Below are positions 1 to 8,538 of a stretch of DNA of 64,000 nucleotides, one piece after another. The position numbers and the translations under genes were made by a program. The DNA comes from JAXDJH01 sp034663635 (GTDB lineage Bacteria > Actinomycetota > CADDZG01 > WHSQ01). Position 1 is the stretch's first letter. Each line of letters starts with the position of its first letter. The notes beneath the pieces are model-generated. The model was given only the letters and a program-made list of their open reading frames with translations, did no database searches and was not told the origin of the DNA. Location: contig JAXDJH010000029.1 in NCBI GenBank assembly GCA_034663635.1, positions 1 through 64,000 on the forward strand, given 5' to 3'.

Positions 1-1
1 A

Positions 2-589
2 CATGCCTTGATGCCGCTGATCCGGGACCTCGGACTTCAGGACACGATCCCCGGTTCGGTACATCTGTCGTTGCTGTTCCCGATCGCGATCCTCGCTTGT
101 GGGCTCGTTTGGTTCTTCATGTTTCGGACGCGGCTCGGATACGAGGTCAGGGCCGTGGGCTCGGCCGCCGGCACCGCGGAAGCGAGCGGCATCTCGATAG
201 GAGCCGCGCAGATCAAGATCTTCCTTATCTCGGGGGCGCTCGCAGGCTTCGTCGGGCTGAACCACATGCTCGCCGACAAGGGCTATCTGGGTTCGAACTA
301 CGAATCGGGACTCGGCTTCGCCGGCATCACCGTCGCGTTCTTGGGTCGCAATCATCCGGCCGGCATCCCGCTCGCGGCGATCTTGTTGGGGATGCTTCAG
401 CGCGGACAGGACGGAATCGCCGTCACTACGGACCTCCCGACCGAGATTCTGATCATCCTTCAGGGGGTCTTGATCCTGTCGGTCGTTATCGCGTACGAGC
501 TCGTCACGCGCGCTCTGGTTAAACGTCGACAACATGAAGTCAGAGCGGCCGAATCGAGCCCCGGCGCATCGGTGGAGGCGATGACCTGA
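2..589 (+). CDS. Nucleoside/sugar ABC transporter permease, C-terminal part (5' end outside window)
   Basis: This is the C-terminal ~195 residues of an inner-membrane permease of the BPD_transp_2 (branched-chain amino acid/ribose/nucleoside) ABC family. The frame is open to the window edge, so the true start lies upstream; a full member has about 350-400 residues. Several hydrophobic segments are visible, and the stretch with GSNYESGLGF and FLGRNHPAG is typical of the NupP/YufP half of BMP-type nucleoside importers. The stop overlaps the next permease start (TGATG). Nucleoside as substrate is inferred from the salvage genes that follow; the ATPase and binding protein would lie upstream. Confidence 0.85.
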   Translation, partial: HALMPLIRDLGLQDTIPGSVHLSLLFPIAILACGLVWFFMFRTRLGYEVRAVGSAAGTAEASGISIGAAQIKIFLISGALAGFVGLNHMLADKGYLGSNYESGLGFAGITVAFLGRNHPAGIPLAAILLGMLQRGQDGIAVTTDLPTEILIILQGVLILSVVIAYELVTRALVKRRQHEVRAAESSPGASVEAMT

Positions 590-1530
590 TGCCTCTTCTA
601 GACATCGGCGCCACGATCGCCCTCGGCCTTCGTTATTTCACGATCATCTATCTGACCGGGTTGGGAGGTCTCTTCAGCGAGCGCTCAGGGATCGTCAACA
701 TAGGCCTCGAGGGCATGATGATCGTCGGCACCGTCACCGGCGCGTGGGGGGCCGTCGAGTACGGGCCGGTCCAGGGTCTCTTGATCGGCGCCGCGGCTGG
801 CCTCCTCTTCTCGCTCGTCCATGCCGTCGCGACCGTCACGTTCAAGATCGACCACATCGTGTCGGGCGTTGTCATCAATGTCGTCGCGATAGGCATCGCT
901 CGCTTCCTCTCGCAGATCTTCTTTGGACAAGCGACGCAGTCCGACCCGGGGATCCCCGATCTGAGCACCATCGACATCCCCCTTCTCTCATCTCTTCCGT
1001 GGGGGCTGGGCCGGGCCTTCGAGAACATGTCGCCGGTAGTCCCCGTCGCATTCCTGCTGACGATCCCAGCGATCTTCGTCCTGAACCGCACGCGCTTCGG
1101 CCTACGTCTTCGCTCTGCAGGAGAGAACCCGGACGCCGCTCGAACGCTCGGAGTGCGCGTAGCGCCTCTTCGTTATGCGGGTGTGGCGATCTCGGGCGCG
1201 CTCGCCGGCTTCGCAGGCGCGTTCCTCGCCATCGAGATCAACGGTCTTTTCCGCGAGGGACAAACACAGGGACTGGGGTACATCGCGCTTGCTGCGCTCA
1301 TCCTCGGCAACTGGAACCCAACCCGGCTGATGTTGGGCTCGCTTCTATTCGGCATCGCGCAGGCCGTGCCTTTGCGACTCAACCACGCCCCCGTTATCTC
1401 GCTGTTGCCGGAGGAGTTCATCCGGATGATCCCCTACGTCATCACCATCGTCGCGATCGCAGGATTCGTTGGGCGGGTCAATCCGCCGGCCGCTGCGGGC
1501 AAGGCTTACGAAGGAGCGGGCGCTACTTAG
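589..1530 (+). CDS. Nucleoside/sugar ABC transporter permease (NupQ/YufQ-like)
   Basis: A 313-residue polytopic permease, the second half of the heterodimeric channel. It carries the family motif ERSGIVNIGLEGMM near residues 30-45, the cytoplasmic coupling segment LRSAGENPDAARTLGV near 175-190, and a final GYIALAALILGNWNP segment. The length fits the family. It starts inside the upstream stop (TGATG), so the two subunits are translationally coupled. It ends head-to-head with the opposite-strand nucleoside hydrolase, overlapping by 8 bp. The paralogous pair next to phosphorylases and cytidine deaminase argues for nucleoside import, although simple-sugar uptake cannot be excluded. Confidence 0.9.
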   Translation: MPLLDIGATIALGLRYFTIIYLTGLGGLFSERSGIVNIGLEGMMIVGTVTGAWGAVEYGPVQGLLIGAAAGLLFSLVHAVATVTFKIDHIVSGVVINVVAIGIARFLSQIFFGQATQSDPGIPDLSTIDIPLLSSLPWGLGRAFENMSPVVPVAFLLTIPAIFVLNRTRFGLRLRSAGENPDAARTLGVRVAPLRYAGVAISGALAGFAGAFLAIEINGLFREGQTQGLGYIALAALILGNWNPTRLMLGSLLFGIAQAVPLRLNHAPVISLLPEEFIRMIPYVITIVAIAGFVGRVNPPAAAGKAYEGAGAT

Positions 1531-2506
1531 CGGCCAGTAGCTGCAACAGCATCTTCTTGAACAGTTCTTTGTCGGCCTTCAGAACCACTTCGGCGTTCGG
1601 CGTCGCGTCGTCCACGCCCATGAGGTCTTTCACCACTACCCCGTCGTCGATCGTGTGGGTCATCACGCCTATGCGATCCATAACGGAATATCCACGCGTC
1701 AAGTCCGACTGGTACTCGACGTCGACGAAGTACTTGTCACTCTCCGCCATCACGGAACGGTCGATGGCCATCGCCATCATCAAGGAGTCCGGATGACTGA
1801 TGCCGTCGATCCCGATCGATTGCAGGAAACCCCACGCCCCGGCCTGAGTCTTGAAGTAGAAGTCGGCGAGTGAACTGTTGAGTTTGTAGTACGGCGCCAG
1901 CTCGTCTCGCGTGATGATGCCGTCGTTGACGCAGACGTCCCACGGGACGATCGTGGCCTCGAAACCACCCCGGAGCACCTCGTGAGCCGCCTCCGGGTCC
2001 ACGTAGAAATTGAATTCGGCCGCGGGCGTGATGTTGCCGAGATAGTTGTTACCGCCGCCCATGATCCAGAGCCTTTTCACCTTGCGTGGAAGGTCGGGGT
2101 CCTTGCGCAAAGCGAGCGCGATGTTGGTCAGCGGAGCCTGGGCGATGATCTCGAGGTCTCCAGCGAATCGATCCGCGAGTTCACAGATCGCATCTACTGC
2201 ATGAACGTCAGAAGCGCTCGATCTCGGCGGGTCCGGGTCGAGGGTCCCCATCCCGTCGGCGCCGTGAACGTAGTGGCAGGTCACCAGCGGTCTGGCGAGC
2301 GGAGCGTCGGCTCCTGGGTACACCGGAACATCCTGTCGTCCGGTTGCCTCGACCGTAAGGAGCGCGTTGCGGACGCATAGGTCGAGCTCCACGTTGCCGG
2401 CGCATACGGTGATCGCCTCCAGCGCCACGTCCGGCCACAGCAGGCCGAACAGCAACGAGACGACATCGTCTCCCGCGGTGTCCGTGTCGATAAGGAAACG
2501 GGACAT
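1523..2506 (-). CDS. Nucleoside hydrolase (inosine/uridine-preferring family)
   Basis: A 327-residue cytosolic N-ribohydrolase that splits ribonucleosides into base and ribose using a bound Ca2+. The N-terminal DTDTAGDD (residues 7-14) supplies the Asp cluster for calcium and the catalytic base; it deviates slightly from the usual DxDPGxDD. The central LWIMGGG and the C-terminal PDSLMMAMAID segment are also family hallmarks. It starts with ATG and is divergent from the ribokinase gene with only 32 bp between them. Free ribose released here would be the ribokinase substrate, which explains the pairing. The exact base preference cannot be read from the sequence. Confidence 0.9.
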   Translation of the reverse strand: MSRFLIDTDTAGDDVVSLLFGLLWPDVALEAITVCAGNVELDLCVRNALLTVEATGRQDVPVYPGADAPLARPLVTCHYVHGADGMGTLDPDPPRSSASDVHAVDAICELADRFAGDLEIIAQAPLTNIALALRKDPDLPRKVKRLWIMGGGNNYLGNITPAAEFNFYVDPEAAHEVLRGGFEATIVPWDVCVNDGIITRDELAPYYKLNSSLADFYFKTQAGAWGFLQSIGIDGISHPDSLMMAMAIDRSVMAESDKYFVDVEYQSDLTRGYSVMDRIGVMTHTIDDGVVVKDLMGVDDATPNAEVVLKADKELFKKMLLQLLAAK

Positions 2507-2525
2507 CCGGGCAAGCTACCTTCCT

Positions 2526-2531
2526 TAGACT
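2526..2531 (+). promoter_or_regulatory. Candidate -10 element for a leaderless rbsK transcript
   Basis: TAGACT fits the actinobacterial TANNNT -10 consensus and ends 7 nt before the GTG start of the ribokinase. No Shine-Dalgarno sequence fits in this gap, so transcription would begin at or next to the start codon. No convincing -35 was seen. Confidence 0.4.
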
Positions 2532-2538
2532 GTCCGAC

Positions 2539-3459
2539 GTGGCAAAGGTGACGGTCGTCGGGAGCTTCGTGGTCGGTCTCACCCTGCGTGTCGACCGCTT
2601 CCCGGTTTCTGGAGAGACGGTCCTTGCTCGGGACTTCGATCTCGGGCCCGGCGGGAAGGGCAGCAACCAAGCCGTGCAGATAGCGCGGCTCGGGGCCGAC
2701 GTGCAGTTCGTGTCCCTTATCGGAACAGACGATTTCAGTCGGATAGCGATAGATCTGTACGCCCAGGAGGGCGTCGGAACCGACTATCTGGCCAGAACTT
2801 CCGAGACCAATACCGGCGTCGGTTTCATCATCTTGGATGCGGCCGGCGACAACCGGATCCTTCTCGCTCCGGGGACCAACGATCTGTTCAAGCCCGAACA
2901 TGTCGCGGACGCGAGCGCCGCGTTCGAGGGGGCCACCGTTGTCATCGCCCAATTAGAGATCCCATCGGACACGGCGATCGAAGGCCTCAGGCGGGGGCGC
3001 GAGGCCGGCGCCACATCGATCTTGAACCCGGCCCCCGTGAGACCGCTCGCCAAAGATGCCTTCGCCAACATCGACATCCTCACTCCCAATCAAACAGAAG
3101 CCCGAGTGATCCTCGGCCTCGAACCAGACGATCCGGCAGACGACATGGAGATCTGCGACAAGCTGCTCGGCCTGGGCGTGGGGACCATCGTGCTCACTCG
3201 AGGCGAGGAGGGAGCGACGATCGTCACCAACGACGGAAGCGAATCGATCTCTTCTTTCAAGGTCGAGGTCGTCGATTCAACAGGAGCCGGCGACGCGTTC
3301 AACGGCACGCTCGCAACATCGCTCGCGCGTGGCGACGACTTGCGCTCCGCGGTTAAGAGGGCATGCGCGGGCGGAGCCCTCGCATGCACCAAGCTTGGAG
3401 TGATCCCCGCGCTTCCTAACGAGACACAGGTCGATGAACTCCTGGCGGATCACAGATGA
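2539..3459 (+). CDS. rbsK: Ribokinase (PfkB family)
   Basis: A 306-residue PfkB-family sugar kinase that phosphorylates ribose at O5 with ATP. PfkB signature 1 is seen as GPGGKGSNQAVQIARLGADV near residues 36-55. Signature 2, DSTGAGDAFNG near residues 247-257, contains the catalytic Asp and the anion-hole glycines. The GTG start follows a -10-like TAGACT and lacks a ribosome-binding site. The stop overlaps the next ATG (ATGA). Its position beside a nucleoside hydrolase supports ribose rather than another sugar. Other PfkB members (adenosine kinase, deoxyribokinase) are possible alternatives; the GGKGSNQA motif favours ribokinase. Confidence 0.85.
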   Translation: MAKVTVVGSFVVGLTLRVDRFPVSGETVLARDFDLGPGGKGSNQAVQIARLGADVQFVSLIGTDDFSRIAIDLYAQEGVGTDYLARTSETNTGVGFIILDAAGDNRILLAPGTNDLFKPEHVADASAAFEGATVVIAQLEIPSDTAIEGLRRGREAGATSILNPAPVRPLAKDAFANIDILTPNQTEARVILGLEPDDPADDMEICDKLLGLGVGTIVLTRGEEGATIVTNDGSESISSFKVEVVDSTGAGDAFNGTLATSLARGDDLRSAVKRACAGGALACTKLGVIPALPNETQVDELLADHR

Positions 3460-4694
3460 AGTCTCTTTCTCGCCTCGATAGCGCAACCGCGCTCAAGACC
3501 TTCTTCCACATGGAGCGCGCGATCACCATCGCCTGCGCCGCTTGGGTGCCGGTCGTCGCGCGTATGGAAACCAAGGCGGAGCTGGCGCGAACGAGCTGGG
3601 AGAGTTCCAGGACCGCAGAAGCTCTTCGACAGCGCGTTTTCGAGCTTCGATACCCCGAACGAGACCTCGCGGTAGATGAAACGGCGAACGCGATCGCAGC
3701 GTTCGAGAGCGTGCTGCACGCACCGGCACCCCGGTCCTTCCTGAGGGCGACCGGCGAGGTCCTGTGTGGAGTGCTCGAGCGCGCCTACCTTGCCTACCTG
3801 GACTCGTCGGACGTGATCGCCGACGGACCGACGTTCCGATTCCTTCGCCAGGCGATCCAGGAGAAGCACAGACAAAGGAAGACGCTTGCCCGGGCCATCC
3901 CCTACGAACAAAGTAACGAGGACGGCTGGTACGAGGAGTTCGCGTCCGTTTTCAGAGAGCCGATGCAAGATCTCACGGCCGTCGGTCCCACTCCAGAGTC
4001 CAGATCGCGCTACGCGATCCCCGATGATCCTGGCCGCGATCCACGCTACTTCCCTTGCACCTTCTACTGGCCCGACAACTTCGATCCGGATCATCCCTAC
4101 GGAGATGGTTTGCGGTTGAAGGTCCGAAGCGCTGTCTCGCACATCAACGAGGTTTGGGCGACCGACACCGCCGGAGCGATCCTCTACGCGTTTGCAGACG
4201 GACTCGGATGGGACTTCGTCCTCGACGCGGCACGATGGGTCTACGACGAATCTCGGCACATGACGATGGGCCAGCGGCGACTGCGCGCGTGGCGGATCCC
4301 GGATAAGGAAGTGCCACTCGGCAAATACATCTACCAAGCAGCCGCCGGGCAGGGCCCGCTCCACCTCCTCGGGATGCTCGCCTACTTCGAGACGAAGAAC
4401 ATCGGCAAGAAGGTCGAGCGAGCCGAGGAATTCGGACGGCTCGGGGACGAACTAAGTAAACGCGATATGGAGTTCGATTGGGCGGACGAAGCCATCCACG
4501 CCGGGTACGGCAGGACGTGGCTGCGCCGAGCTGTGGAGCTCGAGGGCCGCGATGCAGGAGCTTGGGATGAAGTCGTCAAGGAGTGCGAAGAACTCGTCGC
4601 GACGAAGGTCGCACAAGCGACGGACGAAGAGAAAAGCACAATCCGCGCACAAGCCGAGCGCGTCATGGAACTCGCGAGCAAGGGGACTGCATGA
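3456..4694 (+). CDS. Unrecognised ferritin-like di-iron protein in the nucleoside operon
   Basis: A 412-residue mostly helical protein that I cannot assign to a characterised enzyme. Two ExxH motifs, E265-S-R-H268 and E345-A-I-H348, together with E20 in an N-terminal FFHMERAIT helix, look like the carboxylate/histidine ligands of a ferritin-like di-iron centre (compare the DUF455-type proteins). There is no signal peptide and no transmembrane helix. It overlaps ribokinase upstream (ATGA) and cytidine deaminase downstream (ATGA), so it is embedded in the salvage operon. A redox or oxygenase role on nucleobases or sugars would be speculation. The frame, operonic overlaps and codon use leave no doubt that it is a gene. 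Confidence 0.85.
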   Translation: MKSLSRLDSATALKTFFHMERAITIACAAWVPVVARMETKAELARTSWESSRTAEALRQRVFELRYPERDLAVDETANAIAAFESVLHAPAPRSFLRATGEVLCGVLERAYLAYLDSSDVIADGPTFRFLRQAIQEKHRQRKTLARAIPYEQSNEDGWYEEFASVFREPMQDLTAVGPTPESRSRYAIPDDPGRDPRYFPCTFYWPDNFDPDHPYGDGLRLKVRSAVSHINEVWATDTAGAILYAFADGLGWDFVLDAARWVYDESRHMTMGQRRLRAWRIPDKEVPLGKYIYQAAAGQGPLHLLGMLAYFETKNIGKKVERAEEFGRLGDELSKRDMEFDWADEAIHAGYGRTWLRRAVELEGRDAGAWDEVVKECEELVATKVAQATDEEKSTIRAQAERVMELASKGTA

Positions 4695-5092
4695 CCGAGA
4701 TCGATTGGGCCGCGCTTCGTTCACGCGCGCTGAACGAGACGAAGAACTCATACGTTCCCTATTCTCATTTCCCAGTGGGGGCCGCGGCCCTCGTTGATGA
4801 CGGACGGACCGTGAGCGGTTGCAACGTCGAGAATGCGTCGTACGGACTCTCTCTCTGCGCGGAGTGTGGACTCGTTTCGAGTCTCGTCGCGAGTGGAGGG
4901 GGCCGGCTCGTTGCAGTGGTGGCGATCCACGGAGACGGCGAGATCCTCATGCCTTGCGGCCGTTGTCGCCAGCTGCTCTACGAATTCGGGGGCACGGAAC
5001 TCCTGGTCGATTCGAAATCGGGGCCGAGACCGCTCGGTGAGTTGTTACCCGACAGCTTCGGAGCGGAGGACCTCGCAGAGCGAGAGCGTTGA
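4691..5092 (+). CDS. cdd: Cytidine deaminase
   Basis: A 133-residue zinc enzyme converting cytidine and deoxycytidine to uridine and deoxyuridine. The CAE motif (zinc Cys plus proton-shuttling Glu) and the PCGRCRQ motif (two zinc Cys) are both intact, and N-terminal VPYSHFPVGAA and GCNVENASYG contact the ribose in known structures. The length fits the homotetrameric Cdd type. An in-frame opening extends further upstream, but the ATG at 4691 gives the normal N-terminus and an ATGA overlap with the preceding gene. The stop overlaps the start of the pyrimidine phosphorylase (TGATG), coupling deamination to phosphorolysis. Confidence 0.95.
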   Translation: MTEIDWAALRSRALNETKNSYVPYSHFPVGAAALVDDGRTVSGCNVENASYGLSLCAECGLVSSLVASGGGRLVAVVAIHGDGEILMPCGRCRQLLYEFGGTELLVDSKSGPRPLGELLPDSFGAEDLAERER

Positions 5093-6363
5093 TGGACGCG
5101 ATCGACGTCATCCGAACCAAGCGAGACGGCGGCCGACTAAGCGACGACCAGATCGATTGGTTCATCAAGTCGTACACGAACGACGAGGTCCCCGACTACC
5201 AGGCATCCGCTCTGTTGATGGCGATCGTGTGGCGAGGCATGGAGCCCGACGAGCTCGCGCGTTGGACCGCAGCGATGATCTCTTCGGGCGAGAAGATGGA
5301 TCTGTCGGATATCGACATCCCAACGGTCGACAAGCATTCGACCGGCGGCGTCGGCGACAAGGTCTCCTTGATCTTGGCTCCCCTCGTCGCCGCGTGCGGC
5401 GTCGCCGATCCGATGCTCTCCGGAAGGGGGCTGGGCCACACTGGAGGAACGCTCGACAAACTCGAAGCGATCCCCGGCTTCAGAGTTGACCTGTCTCCAG
5501 ACGAGTTCATCTCGATCCTCAAAGACGTCGGCTGCGTGATCTGCTCGGCCGGCCCGAACCTCGCACCTGCTGATCGAAAGCTGTACGCACTGCGCGACGT
5601 GACGGGCACCGTCGAATCGATCCCACTGATCGCCTCGTCGATCATGAGCAAGAAGATCGCGGAAGGAACCGACGCGCTCGTCCTCGACGTGAAGGTCGGA
5701 TCGGGGGCATTTCTTCCGAAGGTAGAGATGGCGCGAGAACTGGCGGAGACGATGGTCGGTCTTGGATCTGCTCATGGCGTAAAGACGACCGCACTTCTCA
5801 CCGCTATGGACACCCCACTCGGCCGCACGGCCGGCAACGGACTCGAGGTCATCGAGTCGGTGGAGTGCCTTAGAGGCGAGGGCCCCGACGACCTGATGGA
5901 AGTAACGCTCGCGCTGGCGCGCGAGATGCTCGACCTCGCCGGCGTCGACACGGATCCTCAGAAGGCGATCGACGATGGCAGCGCCATGGAGCGCTACGAG
6001 AGGATGGTCAAAGCCCAAGGAGGTGACCCGAACGCGAAGCTGGCGGAGGCGCCAGAGCGCCGCACGATCGACAGCCCGAGCGATGGCTATCTCGCCCGAC
6101 TCGATGCGCGCGCCGTTGGCATCGCGGCGTGGCGTCTCGGAGCGGGCCGCTCGCGCAAGGAAGACCCTGTCAGTGACAGCGCAGGGGTGGTCTGCCTTGT
6201 GAAACCCGGCGAACAGGTCGCCGCAGGGCAACCGATCCTCGAATTGCATGCTGAAGACCCAGCGAGATTCGCCGCGGCCGAAAGCGCTCTCGAAGGAGCG
6301 ATCGAAGTGGGGGCGGAGGCTCCGGAGATCGGCCCCCTCGTCATAGAGCGGATCGGATCATGA
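5092..6363 (+). CDS. deoA: Pyrimidine-nucleoside (thymidine) phosphorylase
   Basis: A 423-residue enzyme that phosphorolyses thymidine, deoxyuridine and probably uridine to base plus (deoxy)ribose-1-phosphate. It shows DKHSTGGVGDKVSL (phosphate binding, near residue 82) and the family signature SGRGLGHTGGTLDKLE near 115-130, followed by the alpha/beta domain and a C-terminal segment with HAEDPARF. A TTG lies one codon upstream, but ATG 5092 inside the cdd stop is the likely start. Length and motifs fit DeoA/Pdp; sequence alone does not separate the thymidine-specific from the uridine-accepting type. The stop overlaps pnp (ATGA). Confidence 0.93.
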   Translation: MDAIDVIRTKRDGGRLSDDQIDWFIKSYTNDEVPDYQASALLMAIVWRGMEPDELARWTAAMISSGEKMDLSDIDIPTVDKHSTGGVGDKVSLILAPLVAACGVADPMLSGRGLGHTGGTLDKLEAIPGFRVDLSPDEFISILKDVGCVICSAGPNLAPADRKLYALRDVTGTVESIPLIASSIMSKKIAEGTDALVLDVKVGSGAFLPKVEMARELAETMVGLGSAHGVKTTALLTAMDTPLGRTAGNGLEVIESVECLRGEGPDDLMEVTLALAREMLDLAGVDTDPQKAIDDGSAMERYERMVKAQGGDPNAKLAEAPERRTIDSPSDGYLARLDARAVGIAAWRLGAGRSRKEDPVSDSAGVVCLVKPGEQVAAGQPILELHAEDPARFAAAESALEGAIEVGAEAPEIGPLVIERIGS

Positions 6364-7118
6364 GGCTTCCACAAGGAGATGTGGCGGTCGCTCTCGGCTC
6401 CGGGCTGAGTGGGCTCGCCGCGTCCCTCGTCGGCGGAACTCCCATCCCCTATTCGGAGCTGGATGGATTCCCCGTTTCGGCGGTCGAGGGTCATCAAGGT
6501 GCGCTTTACACCGGCGAGATCGGCTCCAGCAAGGTGTTGCTCTTCGCGGGGCGCGTTCACCTCTACGAGGGATATGACGCGAAGACGGTCACGAGGTGGG
6601 TGCGCGACGCGATTGATGCAGGGTGTCAAACGATCGTCCTGACGAACGCGGCCGGCGGGATCCGGGACGACCTCGACGTCGGCGCGCCCTGTTTGATCTC
6701 GGATCACATCAACCTGACCGGCACGAATCCCTTGATCGGGCCCAACGACGACTCGCTTGGGCCGCGCTTCCCCGACATGACCGATGCCTATTCACCCGCT
6801 CTACGCAAGCTTGCGAGGGAAGTCGATCCGGGTCTGAAGGAAGGCGTCTACGCTGGGTTCATAGGTCCCTCTTACGAAACGCCCGCCGAGGTTCAGATGG
6901 CAAAAGCCATGGGCGCCGATCTCGTGGGAATGTCGACGGTGCTCGAGGCGATCGCGGCCCGACATCGCGGGGCCCAAGTCCTCGGGATCTCGGTAGTCAC
7001 GAATATGGCGGCAGGGATCTCCAAGACTCCGTTGAGTCACGACGAGGTCGCGACGTCCGCGAAAGCAGCAGCGGCACGCCTTGAGAAACTCCTGTCGGGC
7101 GTCTTAGAGCGACTCTGA
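6360..7118 (+). CDS. Purine nucleoside phosphorylase (trimeric type)
   Basis: A 252-residue PNP/MTAP-family enzyme converting inosine, guanosine and their deoxy forms to base and pentose-1-phosphate. Key segments are LFAGRVHLYEGYD (phosphate/ribose contacts), LTNAAGGI, and GPSYETPAEVQMAKAMGADLVGM with the base-binding Glu, followed by VVTNMAAGI. It is slightly shorter than the usual ~270 residues but complete. It overlaps deoA by ATGA and closes the salvage operon. An MTA phosphorylase is less likely because the GFIGPSYETPAE region is that of PNP. Confidence 0.9.
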   Translation: MRLPQGDVAVALGSGLSGLAASLVGGTPIPYSELDGFPVSAVEGHQGALYTGEIGSSKVLLFAGRVHLYEGYDAKTVTRWVRDAIDAGCQTIVLTNAAGGIRDDLDVGAPCLISDHINLTGTNPLIGPNDDSLGPRFPDMTDAYSPALRKLAREVDPGLKEGVYAGFIGPSYETPAEVQMAKAMGADLVGMSTVLEAIAARHRGAQVLGISVVTNMAAGISKTPLSHDEVATSAKAAAARLEKLLSGVLERL

Positions 7119-7128
7119 TACTCGAAAG

Positions 7129-7647
7129 ATGAAACGAGTGAGGGTGGCGGATCCTCAGGGCCGGAATTGGTTCGTATCGGTTCGATGGCTGCCATGGTCC
7201 GTCCGCTGGCGCGGACCCAGGGTTCGTCGGCCGGGGAAAAGGGTGAAGTCCAGCATTGGAGACAGCTCCGCATGGGGATGGCTTGATCTCGCAGACGGAC
7301 TCGGCACGTTCGGAGGGTCGATCGGGGCGATCATCGGCGTTTTCATTCTCATTGCTTTGTTCACGATCGGTATCGCGCTTCTCCTACCGGCTGTTGTCCT
7401 CTTTCTCGAACTGCTCCTCGTGATTCCGCTGGTCATCGCCGGCCTACTTCTGAGAATCCTTTTCCGACGCCCGTGGCTGATCGACGCCGTGGGGTTTGCT
7501 CCGGATGGTGATGATCACATCGTTTGGGCCGTTGTCGGCTACCGGCGCAGCTCCGAAGCGGTTGCAGAGATCGCCGACCAATTAAGGCGCGGGATATCGA
7601 TACCTGTGGTTCCTGATGGGACCCTCTTGATACCCAAGCCGAGTTAG
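7129..7647 (+). CDS. Small membrane protein of unknown function
   Basis: A 172-residue protein that I do not recognise. The N-terminal ~65 residues are basic and Trp-rich (FVSVRWLPWSVRWRGP). Two hydrophobic stretches follow, one around residues 65-90 and one around 90-112, and the C-terminal ~60 residues look soluble (HIVWAVVGYRRSSEAVAEI). It follows pnp after 10 bp, so it is probably co-transcribed, and it ends 5 bp from the oppositely oriented aldehyde dehydrogenase-like gene. Nothing in the sequence points to a biochemical role. Confidence 0.7.
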   Translation: MKRVRVADPQGRNWFVSVRWLPWSVRWRGPRVRRPGKRVKSSIGDSSAWGWLDLADGLGTFGGSIGAIIGVFILIALFTIGIALLLPAVVLFLELLLVIPLVIAGLLLRILFRRPWLIDAVGFAPDGDDHIVWAVVGYRRSSEAVAEIADQLRRGISIPVVPDGTLLIPKPS

Positions 7648-7652
7648 TCCCG

Positions 7653-8531
7653 TCACGCGCCCTTCGGGTGCCAGACGGTCTTGGTTTCCATGAAGGCGGT
7701 GACCTCGTAGGGGCTCGCGTCCCTCGGGTGGATCACACGTTTGACGTTGCTCGCAGCGGCGCGCTCGGTCTCCTCCATCAGCTCCAGTGACACTCCGCCC
7801 ACGTCGATCGCGTCGACGTCCATATGCGCGGCAAGCACGGGCACGAGTTCCCACGCATGTCCGGTGAGGATGTTCACCACTCCCCCCGGGACATCGGCGG
7901 TTGCCAAGCACTCCGCCAGCGTGATCGCGGGAAGCGGATGTTTCTCGGATGCGATGACGACAACAGCATTGCCCCCGCAGATGATCGGGGCGAGTCGTGA
8001 CACGAGTCCCGACAATGAAGGAGCCTGTGGCGCGACCAAGCCGATGATGCCGATCGGTTCCGGTGACGAGATATTGAAGTAGGGGCCGGCGACCGGATTG
8101 AGATTGCCCATGACCTGAGCGACCTTGTCGGTCCAACCTGCGTACCAAACCCATGCATCGATCGCCTCGTCAACCTGCTTGCCGGCACCGCGCCGGCCCT
8201 CCGACCTAGCGACTTCTTCGGCTAGATCAGAATGACGAGACTCCATGATCTCCGCCACGCGATAGAGGACCTGTCCTCGGTTGTACGCGGTCAGGCTCGA
8301 CCAACCGGCCCGCGCCTTGTGCGCGGCCACCACAGCATCACGAACGTCCTTGCGCGACGCACGCACCGCGTTGGCGAGGAACTCGTCCTTGGGCCCGACC
8401 ACCTCGTAGCTCCGGCCCGACTCCGAGCGCGGGAAGTCGCCACCGATGTAGAGCTTGTAGGTCTTGCGGACGTCGACGCGGCTCACTTCGTGACGCCGCC
8501 TCGAGTGTTCCTGCGCGTAGAGTCCAGGCAT
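7653..8531 (-). CDS. Truncated aldehyde dehydrogenase-like protein without catalytic domain
   Basis: A 292-residue relative of the ALDH N-terminal NAD-binding domain. It matches family segments such as LYIGGDFPRSESGRSYEV, AAHKARAGWSSLTAYNR, SPEPIGIIGLVAPQ and VPGGVVNILTG. The part that carries the catalytic Cys and the general-base Glu is absent; the protein ends soon after the Rossmann region in a short unrelated tail. It lies 7 bp downstream of a complete ALDH gene. The two together resemble a split version of the ALDH16 family, in which a full ALDH is fused to a truncated, inactive one. ATG 8531 was chosen from gene spacing; GTG 8486 is an alternative start. A structural or oligomerisation role is inferred. 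Confidence 0.75.
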   Translation of the reverse strand: MPGLYAQEHSRRRHEVSRVDVRKTYKLYIGGDFPRSESGRSYEVVGPKDEFLANAVRASRKDVRDAVVAAHKARAGWSSLTAYNRGQVLYRVAEIMESRHSDLAEEVARSEGRRGAGKQVDEAIDAWVWYAGWTDKVAQVMGNLNPVAGPYFNISSPEPIGIIGLVAPQAPSLSGLVSRLAPIICGGNAVVVIASEKHPLPAITLAECLATADVPGGVVNILTGHAWELVPVLAAHMDVDAIDVGGVSLELMEETERAAASNVKRVIHPRDASPYEVTAFMETKTVWHPKGA

Positions 8532-8538
8532 CGGCGGC

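Noticed and set aside
744..1796. 350-residue plus-strand frame across the permease and nucleoside hydrolase genes
   Set aside because: Overlaps two supported genes in another frame and is Arg/Gly-rich without motifs.
5137..6249. 370-residue open frame antisense to deoA
   Set aside because: Shadow of the deoA codons; composition is Arg/His/Asp-rich with no recognisable motif.
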